The notes: generated by a model from the letters alone, not told the origin. Positions 35,119-45,868 are shown, numbered from the stretch's first letter. The stretch is 64,000 bases of DNA from Isoetes taiwanensis (GCA_021234155.1 JAJEKV010000080.1:1224182-1288181); one strand, 5' to 3'. Numbers and translations: made by a program.

Positions 35119-35770
35119 AAGAGATAGGGAGCAAGCAGGCAACCTTGCCTTATACCTTTCCTAAAATAAAAAGGACTAGAAGGTTCTTCATCTACCAAGA
35201 CTAATGCTGAGGCAAGTTTATTCAGTCCCATTGAGATATTGATGAACTGCTTATGGAATCCTGTGTAACTCATCACTTCTCACAGACTATCCCAACTAAG
35301 AGAATCATAGGCCCTTCGAAAGGCCATCTTGACCAGTACACAATTTTTGTGGTTCTGCACTAGTGCATCTCTTTCCTAGCAGCTAGATAATTGACTAAGA
35401 TATACCTACCTAGAAGAAAAGCTGATTGCTCCCTTCCAATAACCCTATTTAAGATAGGCTTTAAACAATTGTCAATTCCTTTCATAACTACCTTGTACAA
35501 GACATTTATTAGTGCAATGGGTCACCACTCTCCAAGTGATTGAGATCTAGAGAATTTCGGAACCGGAGTGATGAAACCTGCAGCTAGTGTAGGATGTAAT
35601 GTGCAAGAAGACCAAGCCTCTCGAATAGCTTTAACAAAGTCATAACCAAGGGCATTCTTAAAACTCCACACTATTTTGTTTTTCATATTATAAGAAGAGC
35701 AACTTATGTTGCATCCCATGTCAGCTACACCTTCGCGCACATGGCAGCGTGGCGTGACTTCCATACCTCT
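35119..35770 (-). pseudogene. LINE reverse transcriptase fragment
   Basis: Minus-strand remains of a plant non-LTR (LINE, L1-type) reverse transcriptase. Reading from 35764 downward: KAIREAWSSCTLHPTLAAG, FITPVPKFSRSQSLGEW (cf. the family's xITLIPK...xxDFRPI block), REQSAFLLGR, LVKMAFRRAYDSLSWDSL (cf. K.DmekAYD.v.W), and near 35140-35190 FRKGIRQGCLLAPYLF (cf. G.RQGDPLSPYLF). The catalytic F/Y-A-D-D block is missing because the fragment ends at 35119 where the ~700-bp repeat starts. Frames shift and stops occur. The aspartate of AYD is retained. Not functional. Confidence 0.85.
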
Positions 35771-35774
35771 GCAT

Positions 35775-36365
35775 CAAGATAGATAGATAATTAGAAACTT
35801 TAACAGGGCATATTGTACTAACAATACAAGCCACTAAGTGATCATGAGAGGATTTATTTATTTTTATGAAAACATACATATACGACACACACAAATATGA
35901 TTTTTGTGGATTTCACACTATACATAATTGTAAACGGGAGAAAAATTTGTACATCTACAGGATGCATCGTCTGATCTATAAATGCAAAGGGGTTATAGAA
36001 TTTGGGTTCTACATGGTTATACATATTGCTAAACTATTACATTTGAAATAAATATCTATGCGAGGGGGGTATGTTTAACGCTGACAAAAAGGCTTGTATA
36101 AGTATGGCATGGAAGCAAAATTTGTACAATATGAGACCTTATGGGAGGGTTTTCTTCCAGAAAAAAAGGTGACATATCATTATAGCTTAGGTGCTTCCAC
36201 GCCAAAAATGCGGCATAAGTTGCTCTTTTTATATACATATATCACACATATATTTGCACAACACCTTGATTTCGTGTATCCTTTTATCCTCATCCAAACA
36301 AATCCTGTAGTGTAACAAAGTACGTGACATACATAGCTCAGCATTCCTCTTTTTCATTGCCAACA
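35775..36365. other. No gene; AT-rich intergenic
   Basis: AT-rich sequence with short plus-strand open frames (35866-36051, 36094-36315) that are Tyr/Ile/Lys-rich, as expected by composition. No motif recognised. Confidence 0.5.
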
Positions 36366-36369
36366 ACAA

Positions 36370-37075
36370 GAAAAAACTAAAAGTTCATAGTAGGACAATG
36401 ATAAAATCCAAAATGCTAGGTGTATATACAACTGTTTACATCGCATTATGATGAGTTTAGAGGCATTGTTCCTCTAAGTTGTCCTGGAACTTATAGCTGT
36501 TATTCGACTTAATATTCCCATGGCCTTACATACTAACAAAAGTAATATATATTTAGTAGTACTTTCTTTTAATTCCAAGATTATTTAGTAGTACTTTCTT
36601 TTAATTCCAAGATCAATGCATTCTTCAAGCATAGTAAATGTGCAAAGAGAGGACTAACTTGTTTCAATGTAGTAAAGTTCAAGATATCTTAAACTCTTTG
36701 CCCTTGTAGTTTTAATTCCAACTTGGAGAGATAGCATATTGGCCACATAAGTGTCATCATTTCTTCTTCCAGGCCAGTTTCATTGGAAAAAGCCCCTTCT
36801 TGGTTCATCAAAACTCTTGCCCAACTTGTGAGAAAATACAATAAGAGGATCCTTTTATATATTGTAATAAAGCCTTTTATATACAATATAAGAGGATCTT
36901 TTGATATATTGTCTGATACGACATGCATAAAATACTGCTATCTTGTAGTCGTCGTACTATTTTATGCATCGTGGAGGGCCAAGTGGTACACTCCTAGCTT
37001 CACCACCCGTGCGCAACTATTTCTTTACAAGGCATACAAGTGTGCCACTGGTTCTTTGTGTGGCAACAATTATAT
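36370..37075. repeat. ~700-bp dispersed repeat, copy 2 (uninterrupted)
   Basis: Uninterrupted counterpart of 28943-29341 plus 34839-35118. It has its own 32-bp tandem duplication at 36551-36613. The TATATTGTAATAAA...TTTATATACAATATA inverted repeat near 36855-36895 can form a hairpin. No terminal inverted repeat or coding region identifies the element type. Confidence 0.8.
36551..36613. repeat. 32-bp tandem duplication
   Basis: ATTTAGTAGTACTTTC followed by TTTTAATTCCAAGAT occurs twice in direct succession, starting at 36551 and 36583, inside copy 2 of the ~700-bp repeat. Copy 1 has a single diverged counterpart. Confidence 0.9.
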
Positions 37076-37079
37076 AGGG

Positions 37080-37307
37080 TCAACGCATGGAGGTGGGGGG
37101 TACTTTTGATGTCAGCGACTTTCTGGGGCTATTTTCTTTGTATTTTTGAAAAGTATTTTTCTTTCATTTTTTTGATATTTTTCCTTGAAACGCATTCATA
37201 TTACGCATTGGAATACAAATTTCAACTTCATCAGAGTTATACAAAAGAAGATAAAAACAAGTAAAATTTTTTGCATTAGATGTTTAGGGGGTGCTGGTGG
37301 TGCTTGC

Positions 37308-37341
<34 letters not shown>

Positions 37342-38400
37342 TTTGACCCTATAGGCTATTGAAATCAAGTAAACTAGTAATCGATCAAAACAAGCATATG
37401 AATTGGTGGTTAATATTCGTCATTAGGCTAACTATTTGAGTCTGGCCATTAAGGTTTAATAACCTTTTGTTAAAGCAAGATTCCCAAAATTTTGCTATGT
37501 TTAGCCAAACAAAATCGTGCTTTAAATTTTTGTTTTCTAATAGTTCACGAAACTTTTTACAATTTCAAGGTTTTTTAGCCAAACTTATACGTTTGGTAAA
37601 CAACTTCAATGTATAATTTACGTACAAACAGACAGACAGGCAGGCAGACATATAGTTTTTTTACGTCACATGGACCTAATCGGGCCGTGGGACGAGTACA
37701 TGCAATGGAAAAAGCCCAATTGAAACTGGGGACTAAGACCTACCACAAGACAAAATAGAAATTACAAACAAATATAAAAAACAGGGTTATGCAGAAACTG
37801 TCTATGGATCAGAGGGCCACTGATCCATAGTGATAGCCTGGCCTCCGTTATCCACTTCCCACTTCCATTGCAGGCGAGCTTTTTTGAATTCGTAATAATC
37901 TCTTTAGATATTTATAAAATATCTAGAGAACAAACAAACAAAATATAAAATATAAAGATGTTTAAGATAAATTTAGCCAGATTCATTTGGCCTTATTCCT
38001 TGTTAGAACATCAGGTTAAGATTCTATACAGGCATTTACATGGGCGACTGAACCTCCACTTTGGCCTTTGGTACGTTACGAAAACGTCATGAATTATCCA
38101 CCTTTGTTGAGTGAGACACAGTATGACATGAGGCACTGAGAAGTGCAACAAGATTAGACGGAATACCTACTATACCTACAGTGAAGTGCAAGGCCTATAG
38201 CTATAGTGGGATGATCTATAACCCACAATGTGGCCCATGCAAGGAATATATTAAACATGCAATGCAAGGTTCAAATAATATATTAGAAACAAAATGTTAA
38301 AATAATATCCATCTATCTTGTTTTATTTTTTATTTTTTTTGCAACTATGGCCATAGTGATATCATAGTTATGGGGAAAAATGGCCATTGTGGTATGGCCC
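37080..38400. other. No gene; intergenic upstream of F-box gene
   Basis: AT-rich. Holds the poly(A) run, a short (CAGA/CAGG)n microsatellite at about 37627-37650, and no coding sequence. The segment 38330-38400 directly upstream of the F-box promoter has repeated GCCATAGTGATA / GGCCATTGTGGTA phrases. Confidence 0.5.
37309..37338. repeat. Poly(A) run of 30
   Basis: Thirty uninterrupted A residues on the plus strand. It could be the tail of a retroposed transcript ending at GTGCTTGCC, but no coding or SINE body is recognised upstream and no flanking duplication was found. Confidence 0.9.
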
Positions 38401-38432
38401 ATATACATTCAAGAAGTGTGATTCCAACATGC

Positions 38433-38440
38433 TATAAATA
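38433..38440 (+). promoter_or_regulatory. TATA box of the F-box gene
   Basis: TATAAATA lies 35 bp upstream of the ATG at 38475. With a usual 25-35 bp offset, transcription would start around 38465-38472, leaving a very short 5' leader; the start codon context is CTATGGCG, with G at +4. Confidence 0.65.
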
Positions 38441-38474
38441 ACCTAAACTCCTTTGCAAAATACAGAGTCTGGCT

Positions 38475-39542
38475 ATGGCGGCAGATCTTCTGCCTTATGC
38501 AATGCTTCCTCTGGAGCTCCAAGACAAGATCATGGCCCATCTGCCTCTTTCTAAGATCTTTGCTCTTAGATCCCTTTCAAAGCGCTCGTATAATCTTCCT
38601 TTCTGCCCTCTTTTCCTTCAATTATACAGCCAGATCTGTGCCCCCGTTTCATCCTGGTTGATTCTTCCAAAATATCCTTCCTATTTGGGCTGTATGGCCT
38701 TCAATCCTTCTAATAACCGCTGGTATAGTCTTTCTTTGTCATCCCTGCCCCTAAATCTGCAGGTCGATTCTGCCAAAAGTGGGGTTCTTGTTTTTTTATC
38801 ACCCGATTACCGGAATGATAGAAAGGTATACATATATAATCCTTTAAGAAGAGATTCCACGGTTATCTCATGCCCTGATTTTATCAAGGGTTCCAGCATT
38901 GTGATGGCTTTGTCTCAGAACAGGTATAAGATTCTTGTTTTATCTCTTGAATCCGCTTTGCGGAAGGGAATTGCCACTTTGGTTTATGATTCCTGCACAA
39001 AGAAGTGGAAAGAAGAAGCCAGGTTACCTGTTGATGTTGCTTTAGGTTGCCCTTCAAAAAGAATGATCCATTTTGGTAACAAATGCTTCATTTTAGGAAG
39101 AAAAATGGCATCTGAAAGCCCTGCCTCAACGCTGGCTTTAATGTATGATACCGAAAAGCGTGTTTGGAGCAGTTTAATGCTGCCAGATGATGGATTAGAG
39201 ACCAAAAATTGGCTAATGCAGTGCACAGATAGTCTGTTTTTGGCACAGATGCAAAGCACAGAGATTCATGTATGGATGCTGGATATGCAGGCACTGAAAT
39301 GGGTTGATTGGGGTTCAGTTCCTCAAATATTTGCAAAAGAGTTTGTGAAAGAAGGAAGAAAAGAAGTATCTGTAGATGATTGCACAGGTTTGGATCACTT
39401 TCTGATTTTCTGTAAATTTCCAAGGATCTTGGCTTTTGACACAGTTCAAAAAGCTTGGAGATGGCTTCCAGATCATCCTGCCCTGTATGATGTTTCAAAA
39501 TCTGTATTCTGTCTTGAGCCTAGATTGTGCACCATAGTCTAG
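38475..39542 (+). CDS. F-box protein, intronless
   Basis: A 355-residue protein on one uninterrupted exon, the only intact gene in the window. Residues about 11-50 form an F-box (LPLELQDKIMAHLPLSKIFALRSLSKRSYNL), the segment that binds SKP1/ASK in SCF ubiquitin ligases. The rest has the layout of plant F-box proteins with a kelch- or FBA-like substrate domain: Trp- and aromatic-rich blades such as NRWYSLSLSSLPL, VYIYNPLRRDSTVI, LVYDSCTKKWKEEARLP, LMYDTEKRVWSSL and FDTVQKAWRWLPDHP, each resembling the x-YD-x5-W core of a kelch repeat. The ATG at 38475 follows a TATA box at 38433 by 35 bp and gives a full-length protein (family usually 350-420). No introns are evident, as in many family members. 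Substrate cannot be inferred. The locus is bordered by element remains, but the frame shows no damage. Confidence 0.9.
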   Translation: MAADLLPYAMLPLELQDKIMAHLPLSKIFALRSLSKRSYNLPFCPLFLQLYSQICAPVSSWLILPKYPSYLGCMAFNPSNNRWYSLSLSSLPLNLQVDSAKSGVLVFLSPDYRNDRKVYIYNPLRRDSTVISCPDFIKGSSIVMALSQNRYKILVLSLESALRKGIATLVYDSCTKKWKEEARLPVDVALGCPSKRMIHFGNKCFILGRKMASESPASTLALMYDTEKRVWSSLMLPDDGLETKNWLMQCTDSLFLAQMQSTEIHVWMLDMQALKWVDWGSVPQIFAKEFVKEGRKEVSVDDCTGLDHFLIFCKFPRILAFDTVQKAWRWLPDHPALYDVSKSVFCLEPRLCTIV

Positions 39543-40172
39543 ATGAAGCCTAACTTTATGTACCAAGATAAATTATCATGTTATTCTTATCCATTGCAAT
39601 GCTGTTATTATCACATCTTACCAGATCTGTTAAATTCCTGACAGAATGCAAAAAACAAACATGGACATCGTGTGTTCATTTAGGTAGTAGGGGAATTATA
39701 AAGTAATGAAAAGAAAGAAAGAAAAGAAATAGCCCTTTATTTATCCAATGGATATCCGCACACATTTGAGTATGGATTTCCTTTGCATACACATTTAAAT
39801 ATGGATTTCCTAGGTAAGGTAGCCTTGAAAAGTATTAACAAAAATATTTGTAATTTGAGACTCTTCCTCGAGCTCAGCTTTCGTGCCTTAATTCATTGAC
39901 ATTGTAGTTGACCAAAAAAAAAAAAAGGAACCATTATGTTTGATCCGAGGAAAATTGATGATTGATGTGCAAGGCATGATGGGTGATGGCTTACCGCCTT
40001 TGTAAGATGATGTATGTCCACTTGTTAAAAATATTGACACGGAGCAATTGTGTGATTCTAAGCGCTGTGGTGATGATCTATGACGACTTCTTAAAATGGC
40101 ACAGGGAAGAACTATATGACTTTGGCGTTCATCTCGCAAATCTGAAATACCAACCTTTTGAATCAAGGACAC

Positions 40173-40395
40173 CATGGAGTGTTGTTTCCATACGATACCT
40201 TTCAATACGAGTACGGTGAGTATTTTATATTGTACGTATATTATATGTACAGTAAATATTTTATACAAACGATAGGTACGATAACAACACTTTTTATATA
40301 CCCTCCAATTTGTTTAGTAGGTTAAAAACTCAGAGGTACATTACAAGGTACGATACGTTAAATATTTATAGTACCGTACAACTACACTGATGTGC
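40173..40395. mobile_element. Probable MITE remnant (AGTGTTGT...ACAACTACACT)
   Basis: About 220 bp, AT-rich, with GAGTGTTGTTTCC at the left and GTACAACTACACTG at the right, an imperfect terminal inverted repeat, and internal GTACGGT, TACGTATA and TACGATAC palindromic phrases. It resembles the MITE at 42174-42541, whose terminal repeat is CAGTGTTG. Boundaries and target duplication are uncertain. Confidence 0.4.
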
Positions 40396-40649
40396 TGAGA
40401 AGGACTCCAATGGGTAAATTTTGATCATTGAGATAGTCATGCAAACCAGGACCACTGAGGCCGACAAGAAGACAACTCAAGTCTCTGACTACATAAGGGG
40501 CATACCTTAAAGCAAGAGACACCAGTTTAAGGCCTTTCCGAAGGCATGACCTCCAATCTAAATTAACACATACTAGTTATGGTGCCCGGCGTTGCGGGGC
40601 ATAACTACAATTTTATTATTTATAATATGAATAAGATATAGGATTTAGG

Positions 40650-40692
40650 AATACAAGTACTTTATCGCGGTGGCTGTCGCCACCACAACGTA
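40650..40692. repeat. CACTA-like subterminal palindrome, copy a
   Basis: ATACAAGTACTTTATCGCGGTGGC followed by a GCCACC arm; its layout matches 61226-61265 (ATTACAAGAAATTTATCGCGG with GGCGGCC/GGCCGCC arms). CACTA elements commonly begin CACTACAAGAAA followed by a GC-rich hairpin, so both are read as eroded CACTA ends. Confidence 0.35.
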
Positions 40693-41856
40693 CAATCTGA
40701 AGAATATCATATTCCTTTCGACCAATGTTTTTTTTTTTCTATAGTTTAACCATCAACAGTTAATTTAACTCTTCAAAATGCTGATCTCAACAAAAGCCGC
40801 TCTTTAATTTTTCAAAACAATAAAACCAATATAAAGCGTTGAAGTCATGTTGCATGGTTGCAAATATCATATAGCTTAACATTCTGATACTGTTGGGGTG
40901 TTTAATAGTTGGGGCATTACAAATATGCGTAAAGCTAATAGCCATTCTAATGGTTGCATATAGGGGGCAGACATGATGATGATTATAGTCACGAACCAAA
41001 AGCTATCACAAGTTACCGAATTTGCTGTCTACATGTTCGATTGAACCAAAAAATTGCTAGCCCTATTCTACAATTGCTAGCCCTATTAGAAGTTGTTCGC
41101 ATCAAACTCTACAGTTACGGATTCGTTATAGAGACAGTTATAGAGATAGAAGAAAAGAAGCCGGTAGAGGACGCCAATAATTTAGAGAAATTGGAGGAGT
41201 AATTCTCCGGAACAATATTTCCAGATAACCTTTTAGATATCCTTTCATCTGATAACAAAAAGTATTACTAAAATCCACAGTTATCCATGGCCTATGCACA
41301 CAGGGGGGTGACTCCGGGCAACGAGAGCTGTTGGATAGGCATATTCACCCCTTATTCCTTAATCTACACCGTACCTAAAGTTCCTCGTTTGTGGGGTATG
41401 GATGTACAAAAATTGCGGAAATGTTTGGTAAATATATTATGAGTTTGACATTTTTGCAATTGGAGTTGAAGGTTACCTCGGAATTGTTTCTCCTTGTGCG
41501 AATTGCACTTCGGATATTGAGTATTCTATTTTTTGCAATACTCTTTCGCATGATCTATTTTGCTAGAGGTCTCCTCATTCTTGGGGCCGATCTTCTTCAC
41601 TGTTGAGTTGTTTTTTGTGGGCAATATTCGGAACTTTTTGCTAACTTTAGCGTATAGACAACAACCAGTATACCAGCCCCAGTGTACATGGAAGCCAATT
41701 TTTACTGGTGCATACTCACACAATTATTGTAGAGCTTATCCTACTGCCTTATGGCAGACAAAGTGGAGGACACGTATAGGCTTAAGTTCTACCACGTCGG
41801 AGATCATCATCGTATAACCCCAGTAACCAACTCCCAAAGCTAAACATACACTGGCC

Positions 41857-41920
41857 AGGGTTGAACCCCTGACCAAGTGCACATTTATTTTGGTATTACT
41901 AGGCCTATACCAACTCACCA
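41857..41920 (-). ncRNA. tRNA-like Pol III promoter pair in array unit 1
   Basis: Reading minus: A-box-like TGGTGAGTTGGTATAGGCC at about 41920-41902 and B box GGTTCAACCCT at 41867-41857. Intervening length suits a tRNA-derived promoter. The same pair recurs in every unit of the array. It is not a functional tRNA: no full cloverleaf with acceptor pairing was found. Confidence 0.6.
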
Positions 41921-42173
41921 CACATCCGTTGGGCAAAACGTTAGCCATACATGCACACTTTGTAGGCAGGATAGAATCCCACCTCAGGAAGTCGGGAAAA
42001 TTTTAGACAACAACCAGTATACCAGCCCCAGTGTACATGGAAGCCAATTTTTACTGGTGCATACTCACACAATTATTGTAGAGCTTATCCTGCTGCCTTA
42101 TGGCAGACAAAGTGGAGGACACGTATAGACTTAAGTTCTACCATGTCGGAGATCATCATCGTATAACCCCAGT

Positions 42174-42541
42174 CAGTGTTGTCCCGTACGCGTACCGTAC
42201 CGTACGTACTGTACGTATTTTTTAAAAAATACGTTTTTTTCAGCCATACGTACCTTACGTACGTTTGGAGTATTTTTTAAAAATAAAAAAACAGTGTTTA
42301 AATAGAATAAAACAGTGAAATAAAACATAAAACTGATATAGGGGAAGTTGGTTAGCATGTTAGTTTGCTATCTAGGAGGCCCAGGTTCAATTCCTGGTAA
42401 GTGCAAGTTTACTGTTCTGTGAAAAACAAGTATCATTTTACAAAAAAAACGTCAGGAGTATTTTTTAAAAATACGTACGTACGTACAAGTACGGTACGGT
42501 ATGGATCCTTTTTAAAAAATACGCGTATTTTTGCAACACTG
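42174..42541. mobile_element. 368-bp foldback MITE with CAGTGTTG ends
   Basis: Inserted between array units 1 and 2. Starts CAGTGTTG and ends CAACACTG, a perfect 8-bp terminal inverted repeat, followed inward by matching ACGCGTA, TACCGTACCGTAC and TTTTTTAAAAA segments on both sides, so the ends fold back over about 70 bp. CCCAGT flanks it on both sides (42168-42173 and 42542-42547). The ends suit a hAT-type non-autonomous element, though the visible duplication is 6 rather than 8 bp. The centre holds a tRNA-like segment. No coding capacity. Confidence 0.8.
42341..42410 (+). ncRNA. tRNA-like sequence inside the MITE
   Basis: GGGGAAGTTGGTTAGCATG resembles an A-box/D-arm region; CCAGG-TTCAATT-CCTGG (about 42381-42397) is a perfect 5-bp T-arm with the B-box heptamer. 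The anticodon arm pairs poorly and the acceptor stem does not close, so it is a tRNA relic or SINE head, not a working tRNA. Confidence 0.6.
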
Positions 42542-45242
42542 CCCAGTAACCAACTCCCAAAGCTAAACATACACTGGCCAGGGTTGAACCCCTGACCAAG
42601 TGCACATTTATTTTGGCATTACTAGGCCTATACCAACTCACCACACATCGTTGGGCAAAACTTTAGCCATACATGCACACTTTGTAGGCAGGATAGAATC
42701 CCACCTCAGGAAGTCGGGAAAATTTTAGACAACAACCAGTATACCAGCCCCAGTGTACATGGAAGCCAATTTTTACTGGTGCATACTCACACAATTATTG
42801 TAGAGCTTATCCTGCTGCCTTATGGCAGACAAAGTGGAGGACACGTATAGACTTAAGTTCTACCACGTCGGAGATCATCATCGTATAACCCCAGTAACCA
42901 ACTCCCAAAGCTAAACATACGGCGGCGGGGTTGAACCCCTGACCAAGTGCACATTTATTTTGGCATTACTAGGCCTATACCAACTCACCACACATTCGTT
43001 AGGCAAAATTTTAGCCATACATGCACACTTTATAGGCAGGATAGAATCCCACCTCAGGAAGTCGGGGAAATTTTAGACAACAACCGATATACCAGCCCAG
43101 TGTACATGGAAGCCAATTTTACCTGGTGCATACTCACACAATTATTGTAGAGCTTATCCTGCTGCCTTATGACAGACAAAGAGGACACGTATAGGCTTAA
43201 GTTCTACCACGTCGGAGATCATCATCGTATAACCCCAGTAACCAACTCCCAAAGCTAAACATACACTGGCCAGGGTTGAACCCCTGACCAAGTGCACATT
43301 TATTTTGGCATTACTAACTCACCACACATCCGTTGGGCAAAACGTTAGCCATACATGCACACTTTGTAGGCAGGATAGAATCCCACCTCAGGAAGTCGGG
43401 AAAATTTTAGACAACAACCAGTATACCAGCCCCAGTGTACATGGAAGCCAATTTTTACTGGTGCATACTCACACAATTATTGTATATCCTGCTGCCTTAT
43501 GGCAGACAAAGTGGAGGACACGTATAGACTTAAGTTCTACCACGTCGGAGATCATCATCGTATAACCCCAGTAACCAACTCCCAAAGCTAAACATACACT
43601 GGCCAGGGTTGAACCCCTGACCAAGTGCACATTTATTTTGGCATTACTAGGCCTATACCAACTCACCACACATCCGTTAGGCAAAATTTTAGCCATACAT
43701 GCACACTTTATAGGCAGGATAGAATCCCACCTCAGGAAGTCGGGGAAATTTTAGACAACAACCAGTATACCAGCCCCAGTGTACATGGAAGCCAATTTTT
43801 ACTGGTGCATACTCACACAATTATTGTAGAGCTTATCCTGCTGCCTTATGACAGACAAAGAGGACACGTATAGGCTTAAGTTCTACCACGTCGGAGATCA
43901 TCATCGTATAACCCCAGTAACCAACTCCCAAAGCTAAACATACACTGGCCAGGGTTGAACCCCTGACCAAGTGCACATTTATTTTGGCATTACTAGGCCT
44001 ATACCAACTCACCACACATCCGTTGGGCCAAACCTTAGCCATACATGCACACTTTGTAGGCAGGATAGAATCCCACCTCAGGAAGTCGGGAAAATTTTAG
44101 ACAACAACAAAAGATACCAGCCCAGTGTACATGGAAGCCAATTTTTACTGGTGCATACTCACACAATTATTGTAGAGCTTATCCTGCTGCCTTATGGCAG
44201 ACAAAGTGGAGGACACGTATAGACTTAAGTTCTACCGTCGCCGAGATCATCATCGATATACCCCGGTAACCAACTCCCAAAGCTAAACATACACTGGCCA
44301 GGGTTGAACCCCTGACCAAGTGCACATTTATTTTGGCATTACTAGGCCTATACCAACTCACCACACATCCGTTAGGCAAAACTTTAGCCATACATGCACA
44401 CTTTATAGGCAGGATAGAATCCCACCTCAAGTCGGGGAAATTTTAGACAACAACCAGTATACCAGCCCCAGTGTACATGGAAGCCAATTTTTACTGGTGC
44501 ATACTCACACAATTATTGTAGAGCTTATCCTGCTGCCTTATGACAGACAAAGAGGACACGTATAGGCTTAAGTTCTACCACGTCGGAGATCATCATCGTA
44601 TAACCTCAGTAACCAACTCCCAAAGCTAAACAAACACTGGCCAGGGTTGAACCCCTGACCAAGTACACATTTATTTTGGCATTACTAGGCCTATACCAAC
44701 TCACCACACATCCGTTGGGCAAAACTTTAGCCATACATGCACACTTTGTAGGCAGGATAGAATCCCACCTCAGGAAGTCGGGAAAATTTTAGACAATGTA
44801 CCAGTATACCAGCCCCAGTGTACATGGAAGTGTACATGGAAGCCAATTTTTACTGGTGCATACTCACACAATTATTGTAGAGCTTATCCTGCTGCCTTAT
44901 GGCAGACAAAGTGGAGGACACGTATAGGCTTAAGTTCTACCACGTCGGAGATCATTGTCGTATAACCCCAGTAACCAACTCCGAAAGCTAAACATACACT
45001 GGCCAGGGTTGAACCCCTGACCAAGTGCACATTTATTTTTGGCATTACTAGGCCTATACCAACTCACCACACATCCGTTGGGCAAAACTTTAGCCATACA
45101 TGCACACTTTGTAGGTAGGTCCTAGAGAAGAGCTATCTGCAACACATCAAAAAGATGAACATATAGAAGAAACAAAAGAAGATTGTTAAACCACTATTTT
45201 CATGCAGCTAGACTGAAAGAAAGGTTATATTATCTTCATTGT

Positions 45243-45555
45243 TTAAAAATAATAAAACCTCTCTAACAAATATGTAATTGTAGATTTTCCACTGCCACTT
45301 TCTCCAACCAATGCAGTTGTCATGGCTGATGGAATGCTTAGTGAAAACTTGGAGAAAATTTGAACATCTAGACGTGCTTGATAGGTAAAATCGACATCCC
45401 TAAACTCCACATTTCCCTTCATATTTTCAACCGTTACACCATCCGTGTTGTATACATCTATTTCAGGAATTCTTTGAATGACTTCAAACATCTTATAAGC
45501 GGCTGCTCGTCCAGCTGCAAATGCATGCAAGCAAGGGGAAGTTTGACGTAAAGCC
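45243..45555 (-). pseudogene. ABCB transporter exon: end of TMD1 linker and Walker A
   Basis: Third of three adjacent minus-strand exons of a B-subfamily (MDR/P-glycoprotein) ABC transporter. After an AG acceptor at 45556-45558 it continues [20 protein letters not shown], then [34 protein letters not shown], and the Walker A loop GESGSGKST, ending LLERFYYF-stop. Functional members read x-SLGQ-x-SPSLHAFAAG and continue ERFYDPQ-x-GxVLIDG after Walker A. Here the Q-loop, signature and Walker B are absent because homology stops at about 45252, near the end of the tandem array. The Walker A lysine is intact; Tyr-Gln-Ala replaces the usual Tyr-Pro-(A/S) at the A-loop region. Truncated, non-functional. 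Confidence 0.9.
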
Positions 45556-45629
45556 CTGCCATGATCTTAACACTATTAGTTGAAGCAAACTTGGAATAGA
45601 TGCTAAAGGGTTTTTGAAAGAGTTCTTAC

Positions 45630-45868
45630 ATGCCTCCTGTGAGAACTGCAAAAATAACGTTCATTACAGTTCCACCAGAAAATCCCTCATTGAGGACTAG
45701 CTTTGATCCATACCAAAGAACCAATGCATAGCTTGAAAATACTATCAACAATAAGAAACCCAAAGTCAGACCACCAGCGATGCCTTGTTGTATACCAGCA
45801 CTATAGGCCTTCTTCAAAGCTTTATCATACTTTTCTACTGCTCTTTTCTCCCCAGTAAATGAAGCAAC
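45630..45868 (-). pseudogene. ABCB transporter exon: transmembrane domain 1
   Basis: Second exon of the fragment, 239 nt, open throughout. It begins VASFTGEKRAVEKYDKALKK, then AYSAGIQQGIAGGLTLGF and the membrane segment LLLIVFSSYALVLWYGSKLV, then GFSGGTVMNVIFAVLTGG-M. These match the end of transmembrane domain 1 of plant ABCB proteins. Splice sites are intact: CAG acceptor at 45869-45871 and GTAAG donor at 45625-45629, with phase-compatible joining to the exon at 45243-45555 through a split ATG codon. Confidence 0.9.

Larger units (their letters stand above)
39543..41650. other. Intergenic; element fragments only
   Basis: No gene. Holds a (GAAA)n microsatellite near 39706-39730, a likely MITE near 40173-40395, a TGCCC-GGCGTTGCG-GGGCA hairpin near 40582-40600, and a GGTGGC-TGTC-GCCACC palindrome near 40670. 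Short frames at 40954-41202 and 41391-41606 are unrecognised. Confidence 0.5.
41655..45116. repeat. Tandem array of a ~345-bp tRNA-related unit
   Basis: Unit starts (GTAACCAACTCC) are at 41823, 42546, 42894, 43238, 43571, 43917, 44266, 44609 and 44971, a period of 333-362 bp once the MITE in the first interval is removed; a partial unit precedes and another ends the array. On the minus strand each unit has an A-box-like TGGTGAGTTGGTATAGGCC and, about 35 bp on, a B box GGTTCAACCC, the internal RNA polymerase III promoter layout of tRNA-derived SINEs. Two variants exist: A (CGTTGGGCAAA, TTTGTAGG, TCGGGAAAA, GGCAGACAAAGTGG) and B (CGTTAGGCAAA, TTTATAGG, TCGGGGAAA, GACAGACAAAGAGG). Units from 42546 run A-B-A-B-A-B-A. 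Open frames of about 83 codons in each unit arise from the repeat and are not taken as genes. Confidence 0.9.

Noticed and set aside
37309-37338. Poly(A) run as the tail of a processed pseudogene
   Set aside because: No coding body, SINE head or flanking duplication was identified upstream.
40560-40610. TGCCC-GGCGTTGCG-GGGCA hairpin as an element terminus
   Set aside because: Short and single; no partner end or target duplication seen.
41877-44565. Repeated ~83-codon open frames on both strands in the array
   Set aside because: They recur only because the unit repeats, overlap each other on opposite strands, and vary in frame with small indels; no codon-level constraint is evident.
41655-45116. 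Regularly repeated array as CRISPR
   Set aside because: The ~345-bp repeats are directly adjacent without spacers, in a plant genome, with tRNA-like boxes.
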